From assembly GCA_004195045.1 (NCBI GenBank), contig SGBC01000002.1, forward strand, positions 124,001 through 188,000: 64,000 nucleotides of DNA. The letters are read 5' to 3'. The notes beneath the pieces are model-generated. The model made no database searches. It was not told the DNA's origin and saw only the letters and a list, made by a program, of their open reading frames with translations. Within the stretch, counting starts at the first letter, position 1; each line of letters opens with the position of its first letter. Positions 55,557 to 64,000 of the stretch are shown one piece after another. This DNA is from Candidatus Acididesulfobacter guangdongensis (GTDB lineage Bacteria; SZUA-79; Acidulodesulfobacterales; Acidulodesulfobacteraceae). A program made the translations under genes and the position numbers.

Positions 55557-56648
55557 ATGCAGAGATTGCAGATGGCAATGATCAAAAGGAAACATACTAA
55601 AGTAATTAAAGTCGGCAATGTCTGTGTCGGCGGAGACAATCCAGTATCTGTGCAGACAATGACCAATACAAATACCGAAGATGCTGAATCGACTATTTCT
55701 CAAATAAAAGACATTGAAAAATATAGATGCGATATAGTCAGGGTAACGGTTAATACCGTTCAAGCAGCGGATTCGCTTAAGACAATAATAAAAAATGTTA
55801 ATATTCCGATTATAGCCGATATTCATTTCAATCATGTTTTAGCTTTAAAATCTATTGAGGCGGGAGTGTCCGGACTAAGAATAAATCCGGGCAATATAGG
55901 CGATAAAATAAAGGTAAGAGAAGTCGTCCGCGCTTGCAAAGATAATGAAATTCCTATCAGAATAGGGGTTAATTCCGGTTCAATAGAAAAGGGTATGCTT
56001 GATAAATATAACGGGGATTTTTCATCGGCAATGGTAGAAAGCGCACTTGCGCATATTGCTATATTAGAAAATGAATCGTTTTATAATATTAAAATATCTT
56101 TGAAATCAACTGATGTATTGACGACCGTCAAAGCTTATGAATTATTAAGCTCTAAAGTGGAATATCCCTTGCATGTGGGTATTACAGAAGCAGGCACTGC
56201 ATTTGCCGGAGCAATAAAATCAGGTATAGGTATAGGTATTTTGCTTTATGAAGGAATTGGCGATACAATAAGGGTTTCATTGAGCGATAATCCTGTTACG
56301 GAAGTAATTGCAGGATTTCATATTTTAAGGGATTTAGGTTTAAGAAAAGAAGGTGTTGAACTGCTGTCATGTCCTACTTGCGGCAGAGCCGAAATTGATA
56401 TAGTCGGTCTGGCGAAAGAAGCCGAAAGGAAGACTGCATCTGTCAGGGCCAATATTAAAGTTGCAATTATGGGATGTGTAGTCAATGGTCCGGGAGAATC
56501 AATGCATGCAGATGTGGGTATTGCCGGCGGAAAAGGAAAATCGGTATTGTTTTCCGGCGGGAAAATTATCGGAAAGTATGATAATAGCGAGATAATGGAT
56601 GCTTTAATAAATGAAATTGAAAATATAACGGGAGAAAAAATTATATGA
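55557..56648 (+). CDS. ispG: (E)-4-hydroxy-3-methylbut-2-enyl-diphosphate synthase
   Basis: Iron-sulfur enzyme of the MEP isoprenoid route, 363 residues. VGGDNPVSVQTMTNTNTEDAEST, IVRVTVNTVQAADSL, NIPIIADIHFNHVLAL, GLRINPGNIG, HVGITEAGT, and the cluster ligands in LLSCPTCGRAEIDI with VAIMGCVVNGPGES are intact. It shows that isoprenoids, including the polyprenyl products of the synthase at 4071, are made from pyruvate and glyceraldehyde phosphate. Starts at 55572 and 55578 are also possible. The gene overlaps proS by ATGA. Confidence 0.97.
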   Translation: MQRLQMAMIKRKHTKVIKVGNVCVGGDNPVSVQTMTNTNTEDAESTISQIKDIEKYRCDIVRVTVNTVQAADSLKTIIKNVNIPIIADIHFNHVLALKSIEAGVSGLRINPGNIGDKIKVREVVRACKDNEIPIRIGVNSGSIEKGMLDKYNGDFSSAMVESALAHIAILENESFYNIKISLKSTDVLTTVKAYELLSSKVEYPLHVGITEAGTAFAGAIKSGIGIGILLYEGIGDTIRVSLSDNPVTEVIAGFHILRDLGLRKEGVELLSCPTCGRAEIDIVGLAKEAERKTASVRANIKVAIMGCVVNGPGESMHADVGIAGGKGKSVLFSGGKIIGKYDNSEIMDALINEIENITGEKII

Positions 56649-58378
56649 GATACTCACAATTTTTTATACCTTCGTTAAAAGAAGACCCTAAGGAAGCGGT
56701 TCTTCAGAGTCACAAACTTATGCTCAGAGCCGGCTATATAAGGCAGCTTTCCGGCGGGATTTATGCATATTTGCCGCTTGGGTACAAATCAGTAAAAAAA
56801 TTAGAAAATTTAATAAGAGAAGAAATGAATAATGCCGGCGCTATTGAGCTTTCGATGCCGTTTGTTCAGCCGCTTGATTTATGGAAACAATCCGGGAGAG
56901 ATAAAGATTACGGCAAAGAATTGTTAAGATTTAAAGACAGGCAGGATAGAGATTTTTGTCTTGCTCCGACGTATGAAGAGGTCATTACCGATTTAGCCGG
57001 CAAAAATATCCAATCTTATAAGGAGCTTCCTCTCACACTATATCAGATACATTTGAAATTCAGAGATGAAATGCGCCCGAGATACGGTCTTATGCGGGCT
57101 AAAGAATTTATTATGAAAGATGCTTACAGTTTTGATGCGGATATAGAAGGGCTAGACGAAAGCTACAGAAAAATGAAAAAAGCATATACTAATATATTCA
57201 AACGCCTTGGTTTTGATTTTATTTTTATAAAAGCCGATTCCGGAGAAATAGGCGGGTCATACTCAGAAGAACTTATGGTGGTTAGTGAATACGGGGAAGA
57301 TAAAATTGCAATATGCAATAATTGCGGATACAGCAGTTCTTTAGAATCCGCCGTATCCGTCGGTTATTTTCCTGAGCCTTTAAAGGCATGCAGGCAGCCG
57401 AGAATGACAAAACTTGCAACTCCGGATAAAAAGACCATTAATGAAGTAAGCGAATATTTGAAAATCGGCTCCGAAAGTTTTGCAAAAACTATAATCTATG
57501 AGACTGAAATAGGTTTTATAGCTGCAATGGTCAGGGGCGACAGAGAAATTAACGAACATAAGCTAAAAAGAATAGCCGAAGTCAAAGAGCTTAATCTTGC
57601 CAAAGAACAGGACGTCGAGGAAATAACAGGAGCGCCATGCGGTTTTGCAGGACCTTTCGGTCTTAAAAATATAAAACTTATAATTATTGATGAAGAAATA
57701 CAGGCGCAGGAATACTGGCTGACAGGGGCGAATGAAAAAGATTTTCACATGGCAAATGTTAAACCGGGAAGGGATTTTACGGCGGATATTGTTGCTGATA
57801 TAAGAACAGTCAAAGACGGCGATATATGCATAAGGTGCGCAGGTCGTCTAAATGTCAGGAATGTAATAGAATTGGGACACATTTTTAAATTAGAAGAAAA
57901 ATATTCATCGGTTATGGATGCCGGTTTTCTTGATGAAAACGGCAAAAAAAAGAATTTTGTCATGGGCTGCTACGGCATCGGCGTGGGAAGAACTTTTCAG
58001 GCGCTTATAGAAATTTTTTCCGATGAAAACGGCATTAATCTGCCTGTTTCAATCAGTCCTTTTACTGTTTCCGTCGTTTCTTTAAATCCTAATGACGAAA
58101 ATGTGAAAAATATTGCAGATAAAATATATGAAGACTTATTGGAATCAGGATTAGATGTTTTATACGATGACAGAAAATTATCGGCGGGTGTTAAATTAAA
58201 AGATAATGACCTTATTGGAATTCCGCTTAAAATAATAGTAGGAAATAAAACAGTTAAAGAAAATAAATATGAGCTTTCAATAAGAAAAAGCGGTAAAAAG
58301 GAATTTTTTGATGATTTGGAAAGTCTTTACAATAGGGTAAAAAAACTATCGCTTGTAGAAAATTTTATAAATATGTAA
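56645..58378 (+). CDS. proS: Prolyl-tRNA synthetase (bacterial type, with editing domain)
   Basis: A 577-residue class II synthetase. MRYSQFFIPSLKEDPKEAVLQSHKLMLRAGYIRQLSGGIYAYLPLG, motif 2 LTLYQIHLKFRDEMRPRYGLMRAKEFIMKDAYSFD, an inserted YbaK-like editing domain (about residues 240-390, with AMVRGDREINEHKLKRI and GPFGLKN), motif 3 GCYGIGVGRTFQALIE, and a C-terminal anticodon-binding domain. It follows ispG with a four-base overlap, a common pairing in proteobacteria. Confidence 0.97.
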   Translation: MRYSQFFIPSLKEDPKEAVLQSHKLMLRAGYIRQLSGGIYAYLPLGYKSVKKLENLIREEMNNAGAIELSMPFVQPLDLWKQSGRDKDYGKELLRFKDRQDRDFCLAPTYEEVITDLAGKNIQSYKELPLTLYQIHLKFRDEMRPRYGLMRAKEFIMKDAYSFDADIEGLDESYRKMKKAYTNIFKRLGFDFIFIKADSGEIGGSYSEELMVVSEYGEDKIAICNNCGYSSSLESAVSVGYFPEPLKACRQPRMTKLATPDKKTINEVSEYLKIGSESFAKTIIYETEIGFIAAMVRGDREINEHKLKRIAEVKELNLAKEQDVEEITGAPCGFAGPFGLKNIKLIIIDEEIQAQEYWLTGANEKDFHMANVKPGRDFTADIVADIRTVKDGDICIRCAGRLNVRNVIELGHIFKLEEKYSSVMDAGFLDENGKKKNFVMGCYGIGVGRTFQALIEIFSDENGINLPVSISPFTVSVVSLNPNDENVKNIADKIYEDLLESGLDVLYDDRKLSAGVKLKDNDLIGIPLKIIVGNKTVKENKYELSIRKSGKKEFFDDLESLYNRVKKLSLVENFINM

Positions 58379-58431
58379 TTTAATATAAAACTATTTAATT
58401 TAATTTAATATAGATATTTAATATTTAAAAG

Positions 58432-58497
58432 GTGTCTATCCTTAATAAAAAATAGTATCTGTACCTGATAAATGTAAAATTGTGTCTGTTCCTGATT
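58432..58497 (+). repeat. Three degenerate copies of GTGTCTGTCCCTAAT
   Basis: GTGTCTATCCTTAAT (58432), GTATCTGTACCTGAT (58455) and GTGTCTGTTCCTGAT (58482) are spaced 23 and 27 bases apart between proS and the HAD gene. A better copy, GTGTCTGTCCCTAAT, lies at 7464, and a partial one at 55521. Confidence 0.55.
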
Positions 58498-58546
58498 AAA
58501 AGTGGTAAAATATATAATAAATTTATACGCGGGGGATAAATTAATT

Positions 58547-59017
58547 ATGATAAGGTTAAATATTCCGGGTAATGCCGATGCTGCTATAAAAAATGTAGTT
58601 TTTGATATGAACGGAACACTGGCTGAAGACGGCGTTATTAAAGATTCCGTAAAGCGTCTCCTTATTGAATTATCAAAAAATGCGGATATATACATTATTA
58701 CATCAGATACATTCGGCAGCGCAGCTGATTCGGTTAAAGATTTAAATGTAAAATTATATATTATTGACGGTGAAAATTCTGCAGAAAAGAAGAAAGATAT
58801 AGTTTATAAATTAGGATACTCCGAAACCGTCGTGATAGGTAACGGGTACAATGATTACGCCATGTTTAAACAAGGGTTTATCGGTATCGGAATAATGGGG
58901 CTCGAAGGACTTTCTTTGAAAGCAGCGCTTCACTGCGACATTATTATAGGTAATATAGAAGATGCTATTAATCTTTTATTGAATCCTAAAAGATTAATAG
59001 CAACATTAAGAGATTGA
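58547..59017 (+). CDS. Soluble HAD phosphatase (P-type ATPase-like, COG4087 type)
   Basis: A small protein of about 156 residues resembling the catalytic P-domain of P-type ATPases without membrane parts. IRLNIPGNADAAIKNVVFDMNGTLAEDG holds the phospho-Asp; the D-x-N-G-T form is usual in this group. IYIITSDTFGSAADSV and VVIGNGYNDYAMFKQGFIGIGIMG match motifs II and IV. The open frame extends to 58502, but ATG 58547, behind GGGGGAT, starts the conserved IRLNIPG. Function unknown; related proteins are mostly uncharacterised. A strong terminator begins at its last codon. Confidence 0.88.
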   Translation: MIRLNIPGNADAAIKNVVFDMNGTLAEDGVIKDSVKRLLIELSKNADIYIITSDTFGSAADSVKDLNVKLYIIDGENSAEKKKDIVYKLGYSETVVIGNGYNDYAMFKQGFIGIGIMGLEGLSLKAALHCDIIIGNIEDAINLLLNPKRLIATLRD

Positions 59018-59073
59018 TTAAGCTGATGAGCTTGCTCAAAACTTATTTAAATTATTCAGCTTAATTATTTTTG
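59017..59073 (+). terminator. Intrinsic terminator of the HAD phosphatase gene
   Basis: ATTAAGCTGA (59017-59026) pairs perfectly with TCAGCTTAAT (59056-59065), followed by TATTTTTG. An inner small hairpin, GAGCTTGCTC, sits in the loop. The left arm overlaps the last codon and stop. Confidence 0.75.
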
Positions 59074-59104
59074 TTTATTTCTATTTTGTTTATTTCTATT
59101 TAAT

Positions 59105-59150
59105 CTGAGCTTAAAGAAAGAAAGGCAAACTGCCTTTAAATTACGCTCAG
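59105..59150 (-). terminator. Terminator for the FmdB-type gene
   Basis: AAAGGCA (59121-59127) and TGCCTTT (59131-59137) form a tight stem, extended by CTGAGC (59105-59110) and GCTCAG (59145-59150). On the minus strand the outer stem begins at the fmdB stop. The trailing sequence is A/T-rich but has no long U-run. Confidence 0.6.
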
Positions 59151-59362
59151 CCAAACCCGCTGCTATGCCCGCCCGAAGAACAGCCTCCGCCGGAATAACC
59201 ATCCGAACCGCTTGTTCCGCAGCTGCTGAATGCGCTTATCTTCCTTTGCGGATCAGGTTCGCCGCACACAGGACATTTTACGTCTTTGCTTGTTTCGGTA
59301 ATTCTCTGGTAAACCTCGAAAGTTTTACCGCATTTTTTACATTCATATTCGTAAATCGGCAT
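59147..59362 (-). CDS. FmdB-family zinc-ribbon protein
   Basis: A 71-residue zinc ribbon. MPIYEYECKKCGKTFEVYQR and VKCPVCGEPDPQRKISAFSS match the FmdB (putative regulatory protein) family, with ligands C8, C11, C30 and C33. The Ser/Gly-rich tail (SDGYSGGGCSSGGHSSGFG) is typical. In methylotrophs FmdB was linked to formamidase regulation, but the general role is unknown. GGAGG lies before the ATG. Confidence 0.93.
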   Translation of the reverse strand: MPIYEYECKKCGKTFEVYQRITETSKDVKCPVCGEPDPQRKISAFSSCGTSGSDGYSGGGCSSGGHSSGFG

Positions 59363-59551
59363 CTTGTTTAAGTACCTCCGTTATAATTAAAAATAGCAAA
59401 TCAATAAATCATACACTACATATTTATTATACTGTAATTATAATAAGTTTTCAACATTTAATAGATATATTTTAATCAACATATATGTATATATCTATTG
59501 ATATTTTTATAGAAGTTTACCTATAAGTTTCATATTTTTACATAAGTTTAC

Positions 59552-60886
59552 CTATAAGTTGTATTTTTTTATTTTTGTAATTAGTTTTTTTCTTGAAATT
59601 CCCAGTTCTTCAGCAGCTTTTGTTTGATTATAATCATTATTTTCCAAAGCGGAACGTATCATATCTATTTCAAAATTTATTAACTTTGTATAATTAGAAA
59701 ATTTATCTGTATTATTTTTGAAATTTATGTCTTTTTGCGTTAAATGCCGCGGCAGATTAGATATTTCTACGGAATCGTATAAAGTAATAATTATTGCCCT
59801 TTCTATTATATTCTCTAATTCTCTTACATTGCCGGGATAACTGTAATCAAGAAGAACATTCAGCGCGTCCTGTGAAATTGATTTAATGTTTTTATTATTT
59901 AATTTTGAATACTTCTCAATAAAATAATCTGCTAATTTTGGAATATCTTCTTTTCTTTCTCTAAGAGGAGGTATTGTTATATGGCATACATTAATTCTAT
60001 AAAATAAATCTTCCCTAAACTTTTTTTGAAATATGGCTTCTTCTAAATTAATATTTGTTGCGCTTATAATTCTTGCGTTAAAATTAATTTTTTCGTTTGA
60101 ACCTATTTTATTAAATTCTCTTTCTTGCAGCACCCTCAGCAATTTAGACTGCATCAATAAAGGCATTTCGCCAATCTCGTCTAAAAAAATTGTTCCGTCT
60201 TTTGCAATTTCTAATTTGCCTTTTTGCGAATTTGCCGCTCCGGTGTATGAACCTTTTTCATGACCGAATAATTCATTTTCAAACAAATCTGATGGGAAAG
60301 CGCTGCAATTTAAACCTATAAATTCTCCTTCTCTGCCGGAGAGTTCGTGGATTATTTTTGCAATCAATTCTTTGCCGGTTCCGGTTTCCCCTGTTATCAA
60401 AACATTTGAGTTTGATGTTGCGATTAAACCGACCTCTTCAATTAAATTTTTTATTGCTTTACTGTTATAAATTAAATTTACATTAAATAATTTTGGGGGT
60501 TCAATTTTATTTTGCTGCGGATTTTTTTTATTTAAAAGTATTTTAATATTATCTATTAATCCTTCAATGTCAACAGGTTTTACTATAAAGTCGTTCGCCC
60601 CCATTTTCATAGCCCTCACTGCGTTTTCTATATTCCCGTAAGCAGTAATTAATATAAAAATAATATCCGGGTCTTTTTTTCTAACAATTTCTAAAAAATC
60701 TATGCCGCTGATGCTATTTTTTATTTTTAAATCACATAGTATTACGTCAAAATTATTATTATTAAAGATTTGTATTGCCGTTTTAATATTCACGGCGCAA
60801 GTTACCTTAAAGTTAAATTTTTCTAAATTTAAACTTATTGTTTTTAGCAAATTTTCTTCATCATCGATTAGCAAAATTTTTTTCAT
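59552..60886 (-). CDS. Sigma-54-dependent response regulator (NtrC/AtoC family)
   Basis: A 444-residue activator. Receiver with D8-D9 and phospho-acceptor D52 (VILCDLKI); AAA+ domain with GETGTGKELIAK, the sigma-54 loop GSYTGA in place of GAFTGA, Walker B GTIFLDEIGEMPLLMQSKLLRVLQ, and FYRINVCHITIPPLRERKEDIP; C-terminal Fis-type helix-turn-helix (NQTKAAEELGISRKKL). The loop change is mild but uncommon. The gene lies 93 bases behind its cognate kinase. The nearest -24/-12 promoter is at 62565 in front of the PQQ-propeller gene, with dyad sites just upstream. Confidence 0.92.
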   Translation of the reverse strand: MKKILLIDDEENLLKTISLNLEKFNFKVTCAVNIKTAIQIFNNNNFDVILCDLKIKNSISGIDFLEIVRKKDPDIIFILITAYGNIENAVRAMKMGANDFIVKPVDIEGLIDNIKILLNKKNPQQNKIEPPKLFNVNLIYNSKAIKNLIEEVGLIATSNSNVLITGETGTGKELIAKIIHELSGREGEFIGLNCSAFPSDLFENELFGHEKGSYTGAANSQKGKLEIAKDGTIFLDEIGEMPLLMQSKLLRVLQEREFNKIGSNEKINFNARIISATNINLEEAIFQKKFREDLFYRINVCHITIPPLRERKEDIPKLADYFIEKYSKLNNKNIKSISQDALNVLLDYSYPGNVRELENIIERAIIITLYDSVEISNLPRHLTQKDINFKNNTDKFSNYTKLINFEIDMIRSALENNDYNQTKAAEELGISRKKLITKIKKYNL

Positions 60887-60979
60887 AGCTTAATATTGCT
60901 TAATATTTTAAAACATTATTATCGATATAATTAGACTTGATTTAATAATAAAATTTAGTGGTAAAAAATATAAAAATTT

Positions 60980-62389
60980 TTAATTATTACTGTGGGAAGG
61001 TTTAAATTGTATTGAAAAAATAGTTCTTCCTTTTTCTCTTTTTACCTCTATCACCCCCTTATGAATATTAATTATTTTATATGAAATTGCGAGTCCTAAT
61101 CCTGTCCCTGAATTTTTAGTAGTAAAAAAAGGTTTAAATATTTTTTTCATATTATCTTCGGGTATGCCGGCACCATTATCTTCAAAGTTCAAATATATCG
61201 TATCGTTATTGTTATCAAAATAGCTTAATATCCAAATTTTTCCATTTGCAATATTTGCGGTTGCGTCAATTGCGTTGATAATAATATTTATAAAGACCTG
61301 TTTAAGCATATCCTCGTTTCCGTCTATCTGCGGAATATTATCCTGTAAATCAGTGTTTATTTCAATATTTAATTGCTTGATTTCATAATTAAGCAAATCT
61401 AATGTTTTCAAAATCAATTCATTAAGTCTGATTTTTGATAATTCTGAGCCGCCGATTTTTGCAAAATTCATAAAGCTTACCGAAAGATTATTTAGTCTGT
61501 CCGACTCTTTGTCTATTATATTTACTAGCTCTAACGCTTGATTACTCTCTATTTCATTTTTAATATATTTATTTGCGGAACTTATTATATAGACAGCATT
61601 TTTTACTTCATGGGAAACCATTGACGACATTTCTCCTATATAAGCCATGCAGTTTAATTCCTCTTTCTCTTTAGCTAGCTTTTCAATCGTTATTATATAT
61701 TCTTTTATGCTTAAAGCCATTGAATTAAACGCATTAATGATATTGCCTATTTCATCGTGAAATTCGCTTTTGATATTTATATCATAATTTCCATTTTTGA
61801 TTTTATCAATATTTTTATTAAGGTCAATGAGCGGATTTATTATAAATAGAACAATAAAATTTAGCAATATTAAGCCGATTAAGATAAATATAAAACCTAT
61901 GATAAAAAATCTTGCAGCAGCCCATAAGATTCTTTTATTTATAATTTCAGATTCTCTTTTTGTGTTAAATGAGACAGCGGCAACGCCGATTAATTTTTTT
62001 TTATCGTAAATATTTTTTATAAAATATTTGTCTGATGTATATTTTTTATCGTTAAAAGGCAAAGATACGACTTTTGGAAATATATAATTGTTAGAAAATA
62101 ACTGAAAACCTCTATTGTTGTATATAGTAATATTTTTTAATGTTTTTGCAGGATAATATTTTAGATTATATCGTAAATCTTTAATATTGCGGGATATGAT
62201 TGCGTGTTTAATTTTAGATACTAAATTTTTAGCATCGGCGTAATTTTTTAATTCGGTTCTGTATAGTAATGTATTATATATAGTGAATAATGATATAAGA
62301 TCGCTTAAAAAAATAGTTATAAAAAGAACAATGAACGAGCTTATTAATATTTTCCATTTGATACTTAAATTCTTAATAAAATTTTTCAT
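60980..62389 (-). CDS. Membrane sensor histidine kinase, partner of the downstream sigma-54 regulator
   Basis: A 469-residue kinase. N-terminal membrane helix (WKILISSFIVLFITIFLSDLI), a periplasmic sensor of about 120 residues, a second helix (FFIIGFIFILIGLILLNFIVLFI), HAMP (NIDKIKNGNYDINIKSEFHDEIGNIINAFNSM), HisKA with H-box MVSHEVKNAVYII (His near 260), and HATPase (NIIINAIDAT, EDNGAGIPEDNMKKIFKPFFTTKNSGTGLGLAISY). The H-box reads HEVKNAV instead of the usual HE-x-x-NPL. It is the first gene of the minus-strand pair and divergent from the PQQ-propeller gene. Confidence 0.9.
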   Translation of the reverse strand: MKNFIKNLSIKWKILISSFIVLFITIFLSDLISLFTIYNTLLYRTELKNYADAKNLVSKIKHAIISRNIKDLRYNLKYYPAKTLKNITIYNNRGFQLFSNNYIFPKVVSLPFNDKKYTSDKYFIKNIYDKKKLIGVAAVSFNTKRESEIINKRILWAAARFFIIGFIFILIGLILLNFIVLFIINPLIDLNKNIDKIKNGNYDINIKSEFHDEIGNIINAFNSMALSIKEYIITIEKLAKEKEELNCMAYIGEMSSMVSHEVKNAVYIISSANKYIKNEIESNQALELVNIIDKESDRLNNLSVSFMNFAKIGGSELSKIRLNELILKTLDLLNYEIKQLNIEINTDLQDNIPQIDGNEDMLKQVFINIIINAIDATANIANGKIWILSYFDNNNDTIYLNFEDNGAGIPEDNMKKIFKPFFTTKNSGTGLGLAISYKIINIHKGVIEVKREKGRTIFSIQFKPSHSNN

Positions 62390-62455
62390 ATATCTTTATT
62401 TTATATTATTATTGCAATATTATAAATTGTTTTTATGAAATAAATTAATTATTAA

Positions 62456-62496
62456 TTTGTCCAAATATGGGCAAAAAACGGTCTAAAATGGACAAA
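62456..62496. promoter_or_regulatory. Candidate activator-binding inverted repeats
   Basis: TTTGTCCA (62456-62463) and TGGACAAA (62489-62496) are perfect complements. The left arm also pairs with GGGCAAA (62469-62475) across six bases as a near-perfect dyad. The cluster sits 70-110 bases upstream of the -24 element at 62566, the usual distance for an enhancer-binding protein. The remainder of the 465-base gap 62390-62854 shows only the promoter and AT-rich sequence. Confidence 0.5.
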
Positions 62497-62564
62497 GCAG
62501 ATTTTTAAAGAATATTTTTAACGGTTTCCCCTTGTTATTCTTTTATTTCTCTGCATAAAATTAT

Positions 62565-62580
62565 TGGCATATAAATTGCT
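62565..62580 (+). promoter_or_regulatory. Sigma-54 (-24/-12) promoter for the PQQ-propeller gene
   Basis: TGGCAT-ATAAA-TTGCT fits the sigma-54 consensus, with GG at 62566 and GC at 62578, 12 bases apart. Transcription would begin near 62591, leaving a leader of about 265 bases before the ATG at 62855. Confidence 0.65.
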
Positions 62581-62854
62581 TATTAAATATTACGGAAGAC
62601 AAAATAAATATATATGGAGCAAAAAATTTTTAGACGTATATTAATTTATTAAAAATAATATTGAATCTAAATCAAAAATCAGAATAGTCGATTATTCCGT
62701 ATTTATATAGTATTTATATAATATAATGATAAATCGCAGTAACGTCTATATATTATTTTAATAACTTGTCTGCATAGTTTATATAGTATAATGGTAAATA
62801 GTAGCAAACATTAATAATGTAATTTTAATTAAATTTAAATAAATTGGAGGTATC

Positions 62855-64000
62855 ATGAAAAAAAAGTTTACTTTTTTAATAATCGCTCTGATTGCAGCAG
62901 CTGCCGCAGCGGCGGTTTATTATGTAGGTTTTATAAAATCTGCAGCATCTGCCAGGGAGATTAACGTAACACGGAAAAAAGTTGTTTTGACGTCTCATTT
63001 AAGCGGCGTTGCAATGAAAGCTAAGATTGTTACATATAAAAGCGATAATAAAACATTGTATAAAACGACTTATTATACTTACGGCAAAAATCCTTTGCCC
63101 ATGTGGACGGAGGTTAAGTATTTGCCGGAAAATAGACCTGTAAATCCTGCGGCGTCGGGCAATTGGACTGTATTTAACAAATTTAGAGACCATAATTCGA
63201 TTCTGAATTTGAATTTTCCCGCAGTATCGTGGAAATATAAACAGTATGACGCTATTTCTCTAAAAGGATTATTTCCCTCCGTGGATGTTCTCGGCAAAAC
63301 AAGAGGCGCCGTTATGTTTACGCAATTTGTGGGAGATTCCGTCGGCGTGAGTTATTATAACGGAATTGTTTATATTCCTTCAAATAACGATATGCTGTAT
63401 GCCGTCAATGCCAAAACCGGAAAACTTATATGGAGAGCTACAACGGCAGGTTCTGTTATGTCAGTTCCTTTAACGGTTAACGGCGTAGTTTATATTACAA
63501 TAGGCAATGCCGCTTTTAGCGGTGCGAACGGACCTTTTGCAATACTTACCCATAATTTAAAAAATATAAGAAGGGGAGACGGCTACGGCGGAGTTTATGC
63601 TTTCAGCGCTTATTCCGGAAAACTTTTATGGGTTCGTTTTACTGCCGGAGAAGTTATGCCGACGGCTCTATATATTGATAATATGTTGATATTTGCGAAT
63701 GGTTCAGGTCATATTTATGCTTTAAATGCTAAATCTGGTAAAATTATCTGGAAAAAATATGCGGGAGTATCATCTTTTACTTCGATGAGTTCAACTAATT
63801 ATTATACTATGCCAAATAAAAAAGTAATCGGGATTATCGGATTTACTTTAGTAAAACAGCCTTTCGGCAAAATTGTAGCATTTAATATTAAAAATGGCAA
63901 AACCGCATGGCAAGCAGTGCTCCCCAAGAAATATAAACCGTTTAACACAGGTATGGGGGATGTCAGTCCTGCCGTTGACCAGAAACACAATCTTGTAATT
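62855..64000 (+). CDS. PQQ-type beta-propeller protein, exported (5' part, 382 codons)
   Basis: The frame runs from ATG 62855, behind GGAGG, to the end of the window without a stop. A signal/anchor segment (KKKFTFLIIALIAAAAAAAVYYVGF) is followed by about 110 residues of unassigned sequence. Repeated PQQ-like blades then appear: DMLYAVNAKTGKLIWRATTAG, GGVYAFSAYSGKLLWVRFTAG, GHIYALNAKSGKIIWKKYAG and GKIVAFNIKNGKTAWQAVL. Each has the A-x-(D/N)-x-x-(S/T)-G-K-x-x-W tryptophan-docking pattern of quinoprotein alcohol dehydrogenases. Whether it binds PQQ or is only a BamB-like scaffold cannot be told without the rest. It probably acts in the periplasm. Confidence 0.8.
   Translation, partial: MKKKFTFLIIALIAAAAAAAVYYVGFIKSAASAREINVTRKKVVLTSHLSGVAMKAKIVTYKSDNKTLYKTTYYTYGKNPLPMWTEVKYLPENRPVNPAASGNWTVFNKFRDHNSILNLNFPAVSWKYKQYDAISLKGLFPSVDVLGKTRGAVMFTQFVGDSVGVSYYNGIVYIPSNNDMLYAVNAKTGKLIWRATTAGSVMSVPLTVNGVVYITIGNAAFSGANGPFAILTHNLKNIRRGDGYGGVYAFSAYSGKLLWVRFTAGEVMPTALYIDNMLIFANGSGHIYALNAKSGKIIWKKYAGVSSFTSMSSTNYYTMPNKKVIGIIGFTLVKQPFGKIVAFNIKNGKTAWQAVLPKKYKPFNTGMGDVSPAVDQKHNLVI

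Overview
The window is a stretch of chromosome from an AT-rich (about one-third G+C by eye, not computed) Gram-negative bacterium. It encodes Kdo synthesis (kdsA, kdsD, kdsC), the LptA/B/C/F/G lipopolysaccharide exporter parts, an outer-membrane porin, System II cytochrome c maturation (ResB/CcsB), RpoN with several sigma-54 activators, and a pseudo-receiver protein of a type I associate with Deltaproteobacteria. This fits a deltaproteobacterial-grade lineage, possibly one of the AT-rich acid-mine-drainage sulfur/iron groups; that last step is inference. No rRNA, tRNA, CRISPR array, prophage or intact insertion sequence was seen.

Layout. 1-4.0 kb: the 3' end of a beta-propeller gene, a geranylgeranyl-reductase-family flavoprotein, a gap with a palindromic repeat, a degenerate RpiB-like protein and radA. 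4.1-18.2 kb: a long plus-strand housekeeping run: polyprenyl diphosphate synthase, lysA-dapA-dapB, pyrG, kdsA-kdsD-kdsC, lptC-lptA-lptB, rpoN-hpf-rapZ. 18.4-20.9 kb: metK-ahcY. 20.9-23.1 kb: lptF-lptG on the minus strand. 23.4-28.8 kb: a pseudo-receiver protein with a huge acidic/Asn-rich linker, nadC, birA, coaX and a convergent metallo-beta-lactamase-fold hydrolase. 29-38 kb: a nitrogen-control block: ntrY-ntrX, then porin-glnK-amtB behind a strong sigma-54 promoter, then an NtrB-like kinase. 38-42 kb (minus): a DUF1015 protein, ccsB and resB. 42.2-47.5 kb: a CIRCE-controlled hrcA-grpE-dnaK-dnaJ operon. 47.7-49.4 kb: DUF721 protein, zinc-ribbon membrane protein, HIT hydrolase. 49.6-52.1 kb: speE-speB-pdaD, an arginine-agmatine-putrescine-spermidine route using an archaeal-type decarboxylase. 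52.3-55.4 kb: a flippase-like membrane protein and two glycosyltransferases. 55.6-59.4 kb: ispG-proS, a soluble HAD phosphatase, an FmdB zinc ribbon. 59.5-64 kb: a kinase/sigma-54-activator pair on the minus strand, divergent from a PQQ-type beta-propeller gene that runs off the window.

Most notable non-coding signals: two near -24/-12 consensus sigma-54 promoters (33020 and 62565), each with dyad elements upstream and each next to a sigma-54 activator gene; a pair of about 155-165 bp terminal-inverted-repeat elements (MITE-like) in opposite orientations, one of which supplies the stop codon of the DUF721 gene; a dispersed family of GGTGTC/GACACC palindromic repeats; and a perfect CIRCE operator. 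A protein-level theme is Asn-rich low-complexity insertion in otherwise conserved enzymes (CoaX, RpoN, LptA, PyrG, ResB). All family assignments come from reading motifs by eye; no database search was run.
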